The notes under the pieces were generated by a model that saw nothing but the letters and a program-made list of their open reading frames with translations, searched no databases and was not told where the DNA came from. From positions 1-34,861 of the forward strand of contig CAZGNU010000010.1 of assembly GCA_964527325.1 (NCBI GenBank): a DNA stretch of 34,861 nucleotides, given 5' to 3'. This document shows positions 29,821-34,861 of the stretch, piece after piece (position 1 is the stretch's first letter; the number at the start of each line of letters is the position of its first letter). A program made the translations under genes and the position numbers. The stretch comes from UBA6164 sp964527325. Lineage in GTDB: Bacteria > Patescibacteriota > Gracilibacteria > BD1-5 > UBA6164.

Positions 29821-30228
29821 ATGAAAAAAATTACAAAAGCATCACTTATTTGTTTTTATAATTCAGAAAGGCAAATATTGTTACAGGAAAGAGGGGATTA
29901 TTCTAAATATTGAGAAGAATGGGCATTTTTTGGTGGATGAATTGAAGAATGAGAAACGGCTTTAGAAGCTTTTTTAAGAGAAGCTAAAGAAGAGCTTGGT
30001 TTGGATATGAATGATTTTGAATATGACTATATATGAGAATTTATACACGAATTTCCAGAAAGAAAGGCTTATAGACATTTATATTTAATTGAAACTGAAT
30101 TTAAAGAAACTGATTTTACTGTATTTGAATGATCATGAGCAAAATATTTTACCTTAGATGAATCTAGAGATTTAAGTTTTCCTGTACCACCATGAGAATT
30201 AATTGATATTTTAGAAAAATATATTTAA
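29821..30228 (+). CDS. Nudix hydrolase (2 of 3)
   Basis: 135 aa, starting 10 bases after the previous stop. The N-terminus MKKITKASLICFYNSERQI leads to the box GIEEGETALEAFLREAKEELGL, which is complete. WAFFGGGIE before the box is the usual strand. The C-terminal half (EFIHEFPERKAYRHLYLIET) resembles 8-oxo-dGTP diphosphatase-like members, but specificity is not certain. A terminator follows directly. Confidence 0.9.
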
Positions 30229-30263
30229 AAAAAGTAATAAAATTATATTTTATTACTTTTTTT
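30228..30263 (+). terminator. Intrinsic terminator after the second Nudix gene
   Basis: Long stem (30228-30243 with 30247-30262, 3-base loop TAT) ending in a T-run. It begins at the last base of the stop codon. Confidence 0.75.
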
Positions 30264-30399
30264 GTTTGGTTTAAATGGTGATTGTTGTAACACAGTATAT
30301 CATGAGATTAAGCTATATACTGCGGTTTAAGATTTTGAGAATTGAAAAAATATTAAAAGTTGTTATAGTGTTTATATTATTTAATGATCTATTATAAAA
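30264..30399 (+). promoter_or_regulatory. Leader or intergenic region with a promoter
   Basis: Contains TTGAAA (30342-30347), 16 bases, TATAGT (30364-30369), a good promoter for the gene at 30400. Upstream lies a hairpin CAGTATAT (30293-30300) and ATATACTG (30315-30322). A 40-codon frame (30275-30397) spans the region but overlaps the promoter and has no other support. Confidence 0.5.
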
Positions 30400-31033
30400 A
30401 TGAAAGAAAAATTAGAAATATATGATTTAGATTGAAATCAGTTAAAAATTCAAGATAGAAAAGAATTTTATTCAGAAATTAAACAAGAAATATAAAGATA
30501 CTTGAAAAATAACAAAAAAAGTTAAAAGTATTAGGTTAATACTTATGAATTCTTCTTGAAGAATATATTTACAAAAGAGAAGTAATTATAAAAAACAAAA
30601 TTCATGATTATATGATAAATCTGTATGATGACATGTTGTAAACAATGATAGTTATGAATTAACTGTAGTAAAAGAATGTGCTGAAGAATTATGATTTCCA
30701 GCAACTATACTTTCAGAGAGAGATTTCAATAAATCTTTAAATGTAACTGATCTAAATATTATATGAATTTTTAGACAAGTTGATTTTTTAGAAAATTTTG
30801 TATCTACTAGAATAAGCTTAGATTGATCTATAATAGAACAACCATATATTACACCTATTTATATCTGATATTATGATTGAGCAATAAAGTTTGTTGATTG
30901 AGAAAGCTCTTGAATAGAAGTATTTTTATTAGATGAATTAAAAGAAGAAATACAAAATAAACCAAGTAAATTTACAGAAGATATTAAATTTATGGTTAAT
31001 AAATATAGTAAATACTTAGTTCCTATAAAATAA
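30400..31033 (+). pseudogene. Nudix hydrolase (3 of 3), frameshifted
   Basis: The first frame, from ATG 30400 (MKEKLEIYDLDGNQLKIQDR), stops at TAA 30493. A +1 shift at the AAA of 30488-30490 joins it smoothly to a long frame ending at TAA 31031 (EYKDTGKITKKVKSIRLILM and onward). The joined protein would be ~210 aa and resemble the isopentenyl-diphosphate-isomerase-like Nudix group (DLDGN start, LILMNSSGRIYLQKRS). The box VGGHVVNNDSYELTVVKECAEELGF keeps the EE pair, but Asp or Glu fills the first acidic position and Lys replaces Arg. One extra A explains everything. It may be a sequencing error, a recent mutation or recoding. A downstream fragment from ATG 30546 would retain the box. Confidence 0.65.
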
Positions 31034-31037
31034 TAAT

Positions 31038-31421
31038 ATGAAAACAATTTTAGTTGATGCAATAAATACTTTTTTTGTAAGATGAGAAGGTATTAATAAA
31101 GAAATGTATGAATTATTAGAATCATTTCCAAATAAAAAAATAATTCTTACAAATGCAGATAAAGAGAAACAAGAATCATTAGGTTTTGTTAATATGCCTT
31201 ATAAAGTTTTTACTTTGAATTTTGATCCTGAAAAAACTGATCCAGAGTATTATAGAACACTATTATCTAAATATAATTTATCTGAATCAGATGTTATTTA
31301 TTTTGAACATAGTATAGATGCTGTTAATTCTGCAAAATCTGTTTGAATAAATACTTATCATTATGATAAAGATAAGAGGGATATTAAATGATTAGAAGAG
31401 TTTATTAAAAGTAATGTATAA
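31038..31421 (+). CDS. HAD-like protein with a degenerate active site
   Basis: 127 aa. Motif II-like LTNADKEKQESLG and the C-terminal VIYFEHSIDAVNSAKSVGINTYHYD match the late HAD motifs, which bind metal and follow with the GINTYHYD strand. Motif I is VDAINTFF, where DxD is expected, so the second Asp is missing and phosphatase activity is doubtful. The family usually needs both Asp. It follows the frameshifted Nudix gene by four bases and precedes the cupin-like gene by three, so all are probably co-transcribed. Confidence 0.7.
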
Positions 31422-31424
31422 AAT

Positions 31425-31694
31425 ATGAAATTTGAACTTATAAAAGAAAATGAAAAGTGAAAAGTTTATCAATCTGATAAATTTAAAACATTTTATAGGA
31501 ATAAATGAACTATATCTTGAGATAATGAAATTAATAAATATGAATTAATATATCTTATTAATTGAAAAGCTGAAATTACATTGAGAGATAAGATAGAGAT
31601 AGTTGAAGCTCCGTGTGTTTTTGAATTTCCAGAAAATACATATCATAAAATATATGCAGTAACAGATATAAGTTTTATTTTATTTGATAAATAG
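31425..31694 (+). CDS. Small cupin-like protein, 89 aa
   Basis: A short beta-rich protein. YELIYLINGKAEITLRDKIEIVEAP and FEFPENTYHKIYAVTD look like the two cupin motifs, with the His of TYHKIYA in motif 2, but the His pair of motif 1 is absent. A sugar- or small-molecule-binding cupin is possible. It lies three bases after the HAD-like gene and five before the SDR gene. Confidence 0.55.
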
Positions 31695-31699
31695 TAATT

Positions 31700-32380
31700 A
31701 TGAAAAAAGTAATAATAACATGATGAAGTAAAGGATTATGATTAGAGATATCTAATATGCTTTTATCAAAGGAAGTAGAAGTAGTTTCTTTATCTAGAAC
31801 AAAAGCTGATAACGAATCTACTCATATATTTACAGACTTTTTGAAAAGTGAATCAATAGATTTAGCTATAAAAGAAATTAAAAATAATTATTCAGACTTT
31901 GATACTATTATTTTGTGTGCTTGAGGTTGAGAAATAGAAGAAATATGAGAAATAAAAGAACAAAGTGTAGAAGAAACTATGTCATTAAATCTAAACTCTA
32001 ATATACAAATAGCTAATGAATTATTAAATACAGTAAAAGAGAATTGAGCTGATATAGTAGTTATTTGAGCAACTATTTGATATAAAGCAAATAAGTTTAT
32101 GCCAGTATACAGTATTGCAAAATGGTGACTTAGATGATTTGTTGAGAATATAAGAGAAACATGTAAATGAACTAAATCTAGAGTTATAAATGTAGTTCCA
32201 TGATGATTAAATACAGAATCTAATATTTGACCAGAATGAAGAGAAACACTTATTTCTAAAAAAACTTGAAAAGGGGTAAGTTCATTAATAGATCCAAAAG
32301 AAGTATCAGAGCTTATTTATAATTTTTTATCTTTATCAAAAAATATAGAAATATCTGAAGTAATTGTTAATAGGAAATAA
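31700..32380 (+). CDS. Short-chain dehydrogenase/reductase
   Basis: 226 aa, typical SDR length. The cofactor motif TGGSKGLG is at 7-14, the NAG-like element is LCAGGGE, the catalytic Ser region is VVIGATIGYK, and the catalytic Y137-SIA-K141 pair is present, followed by VINVVPGGLNTES. The normal Ser before Tyr may be replaced by Thr in GATIG. It reduces or oxidises an alcohol or ketone with NAD(P); the substrate is unknown. Nearly all glycines are UGA. Confidence 0.88.
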
Positions 32381-32386
32381 AAAAAT

Positions 32387-32968
32387 ATGGAAATAGATTA
32401 TAAAATAGTTTCTTTAATAATCTGAATAATATTAACTTTTATATGATATTTTTATTATATAAGAGATATTTTTCGTGGAAAAACTAAGCCTCATATTTTT
32501 ACTTGGTTGATTTGGTGAAGTTTAACTCTTATTGCTTTTATAGCTCAATTATCAGATAATGCCTGACCATGAGCATGGGTTACATGAGTAACAGCATTTG
32601 TAAGTCTATTTATAGCATTTATATCTATATGGAAATGAGAAAAAGAAATTACTAGATCTGATAAATATTCTTTTTTGTGAGCTATTTTAGCAATAATTGT
32701 ATGGTATTTAACAGATAATGCTTTATATTGAGTATTACTAGTTACTTTAATAGATGCACTTTGATTTTATCCAACTTTTAGAAAAAGTTATTATAAGCCA
32801 TTTGAAGAAACTTTGTCAGCTTATACTTTAGCATCAATAAAATTTATATTTTGAATAATCGCTTTAACTAACTTTACATTAATTACTTATTTATATCCAC
32901 TCTCTTTAGTAATAATGAACTTAATTTTTGTTATTATGGTTTTAATTCGTAGGAAGATGTTATCTTAA
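32387..32968 (+). CDS. Multi-pass membrane protein, 193 aa
   Basis: ATG 32387, six bases after the SDR stop. About six hydrophobic spans, starting at IVSLIIGIILTFIGYFYYI and including AWVTGVTAFVSLFIAFISI and FIFGIIALTNFTLITYLYP. Loop segments such as RGKTKPHIFTWLIWG and TDNALYGVLLVTLIDALG suggest a small transporter-like or SWEET/PQ-loop-like fold, since the W-G and P-containing helices recur twice. That is a weak inference. The C-terminus is basic (RRKMLS). Confidence 0.7.
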
Positions 32969-32986
32969 TTTTATATATAAATAATT

Positions 32987-33361
32987 ATGTCATCAGAAAT
33001 AAAAAAATGTAAAGATTGTTTAGAAGAACTTTCTATAAGAGAAGTATTAATAATTAAAATAAAATGTTGGAAATGTAAAAAAGATATGTTAGCAGCAGGT
33101 TTACTTATATGAGATGATTATATTGATACACCAGAAGAAATGACAGAAAAAGATATTAGTATAGCAAAGGATAGTTGAGTAATCTTAGAAGAAAGGTTTT
33201 CAAAAACTACTAAATCTACATATTTAGCTAATATATGTCCAAGTTGTAATATGTTTACTTGAAGTTTTCCATTAACTGAACATATTATAGATACATTACA
33301 TTGAAAAGATTATAAAAAAATTAGAAGTTGATACTCTTGTTTGAATTGTGAGGAAGTTTAA
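32987..33361 (+). CDS. Zinc-ribbon protein with four CxxC pairs, 124 aa
   Basis: C8/C11, C27/C30, a CPSC near residue 85 and C118/C121 give eight cysteines, enough for two zinc sites. The middle is acidic (PEEMTEKDISIAKDSGVILE). It resembles small topoisomerase- or restriction-associated ribbon proteins but I cannot name it. Its TAA overlaps the TAA of the convergent gene on the other strand (33358-33361). Confidence 0.7.
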
Positions 33362-34050
33362 ATATCTTTAACTAAATCATCAAAATTTTTTCTTTTAACT
33401 TTTTTATTGAAAAAATTATTTCATTCATTATAACAATTTCATATTCATATTTTTGTTTCATAAAAACTATCTCATCAAAATCTAGATGCAGTAAAATATT
33501 GATGTCATTCAATATCAAAATAGCTAAAGCAAATTTTTTCCAATCTTCATAATCATTTCAAAAAGTTTTTATCATCAATAGTACTTTTGATGTTGATTAA
33601 AGGTTTAATGTCAGTGTTATGTATACTTAGATTATTATTTGATAAAGGAGAAAGAGCTAAAATATAACTATTTAATCAAATAATTCATCAATTATCTTTT
33701 TGAATATATATTATTGAATTAATATCTTTAGCTATTGAGTTTGAGAAATTTTTTATTGTTACTTCCTGTTTATTTTTATTATAAGAAATAGGAAAAAGAG
33801 TAGGCCTAATAGATGTTATATGTTGTATTTCAGATCATTTTCTTAGTAAAAATGTTTCTTTTGTGTAAATCAACAATATACCAATAGTTAAGAAAATTCA
33901 GCATATTTCAAATATTTTTAAAGAGTTAATACTTTTTATTTTTTTTATTAATTTTTTAAGGTCCATTTTTTTTATGTATATACTATAAATTAATATACAA
34001 ATTGGTATTATTATAAAAAAGAATGACAATATATTTATTAGTGTAATCAT
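33358..34050 (-). CDS. Hypothetical membrane protein, 230 aa
   Basis: ATG 34050 to TAA 33358. Two spans, at residues ~3-25 (TLINILSFFFIIIPICILIY) and ~46-64 (IFEICGIFLTIGILLIY), are followed by a ~165-residue beta-rich domain that probably faces outside. That domain includes NKQEVTIKNFSNSIAKDINS and GHQYFTASRFGGDSFYETK and ends with a basic helix. No family is recognised. Confidence 0.75.
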
Positions 34051-34369
34051 ATTTATGTATTATTTAATTATTTTATATATGTAATATATTATGATAAACT
34101 TTAAAAAACAAAATTTTTATTAAAAAAGTTCAAAAATTTAATGTTAAATTAATATGCTATCATTATAATAATAAGTTTGAATTATTATAATGGCTTTATA
34201 ATCATAAAAACATACTTGTGTTTTAAAAGTATCTAAGTATAATGAATTTTATTTTAGATACTTTTTTATTAGTACCAACAGATTGAAAAGATATCAGAAA
34301 TAATGCAAGATTAAATGTAGTGAAAGATATGATGAAGGATAAGAATAGCTTTATTATTAAAAACCAAAA
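34051..34369. other. Non-coding AT-rich region before the tRNA genes
   Basis: It holds a TATAAT at about 34186 preceded by TTTGAATTA, and a 12-bp hairpin at 34225-34265. A frame from ATG 34242 continues through the antisense strand of the tRNAs and is not credible in full. The stretch 34260-34350 reads like coding sequence (GKDIRNNARLNVVKDMMKDK) and may be a gene remnant. Confidence 0.4.
34225..34265 (+). terminator. 12-bp perfect hairpin with a T-run
   Basis: AAAAGTATCTAA (34225-34236) and TTAGATACTTTT (34254-34265), 17-base loop containing an ATG, followed by TT-ATT. It could end a short RNA starting near 34190. Confidence 0.5.
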
Positions 34370-34401
34370 AGACACTGAACTTAATATAAAGTCTAGTGTC
34401 T
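34370..34401 (-). terminator. Terminator of the tRNA operon
   Basis: On the minus strand, AGACACT-a-GACTT and AAGTT-c-AGTGTCT pair around TATATT and are followed by TTTTT. It lies ~20 bases after the tRNA-Pro 3' end. Confidence 0.75.
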
Positions 34402-34420
34402 CTGAGTTGTGTTACTATAA

Positions 34421-34496
34421 TGGTCGGAAACGCAGGACTTGAACCTACAACCCCGTGTTCCCAAAACACGTGCGCTACCAATTGCGCCAGTTTCCG
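34421..34496 (-). tRNA. tRNA-Pro(UGG)
   Basis: 76 nt including encoded CCA. Acceptor CGGAAAC/GTTTCCG with discriminator A; anticodon stem CGTGT/ACACG around loop TTTGGGA, giving anticodon UGG; T-arm with GTTCAAGT. It reads all four Pro codons if wobble is relaxed. Confidence 0.95.
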
Positions 34497-34515
34497 TTTT
34501 TTTTGTTTAATTTAA

Positions 34516-34592
<77 letters not shown>

Positions 34593-34602
34593 TTGTAGTA
34601 AA

Positions 34603-34647
34603 AAATAAAAGCAGGAAGTAGTAAAATAGTACCTTCTACTTTTATTT
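34603..34647 (-). other. Spacer hairpin between tRNA-Gly and tRNA-Ile
   Basis: AAATAAAAG (34603-34611) pairs with CTTTTATTT (34639-34647), with further imperfect pairing inside. It could be a processing signal or a partial terminator within the tRNA transcript. Confidence 0.5.
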
Positions 34648-34660
34648 GCATGTTGTTTAA

Positions 34661-34737
34661 TGGAGCGGGTAATGAGACTCGAACTCACAACCCTCTGCTT
34701 GGAAGGCAGATGCTCTAGCCAATTGAGCTATACCCGC
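34661..34737 (-). tRNA. tRNA-Gly(UCC)
   Basis: 77 nt with CCA. Acceptor GCGGGTA/TACCCGC, discriminator T; anticodon stem TCTGC/GCAGA around CTTCCAA, giving anticodon UCC, which reads GGA and GGG. The tRNA that reads UGA as Gly (anticodon UCA) is not in the window. Confidence 0.95.
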
Positions 34738-34765
34738 AAAAATCACATTCCAACTTGCGAGACAT

Positions 34766-34793
34766 ATTCTATTAAAAAACTTACTTAAGTCAA
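34766..34793 (-). promoter_or_regulatory. Promoter of the tRNA operon
   Basis: TTGACT (34788-34793), 16 bases, TAGAAT (34766-34771) on the minus strand, about 29 bases before the tRNA-Gly 5' end. Confidence 0.7.
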
Positions 34794-34861
34794 TACTTTT
34801 TGGCTCTTTAAAAATTCTAATATAAACACGGCCACTTTTGAGTATAATGTAAATACTACGT

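Noticed and set aside
30275..30397. 40-codon ORF before the third Nudix gene
   Set aside because: It overlaps the best promoter for the next gene, is short enough to occur by chance, and shows no family or Gly-UGA signature.

Overview
The window is AT-rich DNA from a bacterium that reads UGA as glycine (translation table 25), so the source is very probably a Candidate Phyla Radiation lineage such as Gracilibacteria (BD1-5) or Absconditabacteria (SR1). With UGA as a stop almost every gene breaks into pieces. With UGA as Gly and only UAA/UAG as stops, long continuous frames appear, and UGA falls exactly on invariant glycines (P-loops, Nudix boxes, the GICLGHQ nucleophile elbow, the RNase H DGGARPNPG motif). 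All coordinates below use that code. Most genes start at ATG after an A-rich stretch, with no obvious Shine-Dalgarno sequence.

Layout. 1-1.4 kb: an unknown protein and a possible 43-residue peptide (minus). 1.7-5.4 kb: a secreted DUF4015-type glycoside hydrolase (plus), convergent with a membrane-anchored VirD4/TraG/HerA-type DNA-translocation ATPase (minus). 5.5-12.4 kb: a tight plus-strand operon of mostly unrecognised membrane proteins, an M50-like zinc protease, RNase H with a zinc-ribbon tail, a TPM-like secreted protein and a long helical protein ending in a Ser/Trp tail; its first gene is frameshifted. 12.4-15.8 kb: an AAA+ ATPase and two unknown proteins (minus). 15.9-20.3 kb: tmk, yraN, gdhA, a coiled-coil protein and an ABC-F ATPase (plus). 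20.3-24.1 kb: rubrerythrin, two tandem C39-like cysteine peptidases and an EAL-domain protein.

24.15-28.6 kb is the most interesting part. ilvB-ilvN (acetolactate synthase) run leftward and a fused PhzE/TrpEG-type chorismate amidotransferase runs rightward from back-to-back promoters. Each has a transcribed leader with a short peptide ORF and an intrinsic terminator. The ilv leader peptide is Leu/Ile/Val-rich and its stop codon sits in a strand that can form an antiterminator, the textbook design. The other leader peptide has three Trp codons, a 10-bp perfect antiterminator pairing and an in-frame UGA that must be read as Gly before the last two Trp codons are reached. This looks like a divergent pair of ribosome-mediated attenuators in a recoded organism.

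28.6-34.05 kb: a HIT/GalT-like protein, a small Cys-rich protein, three consecutive Nudix genes (the third frameshifted), a HAD-like protein, a cupin-like protein, an SDR, a membrane protein, a zinc-ribbon protein and an unknown membrane protein. 34.4-34.74 kb: tRNA-Pro(UGG), tRNA-Ile(GAU) and tRNA-Gly(UCC) on the minus strand, each with encoded CCA. Short palindromic repeats are scattered through the window, and two lie in frame inside conserved genes (rnhA and the AAA+ ATPase).
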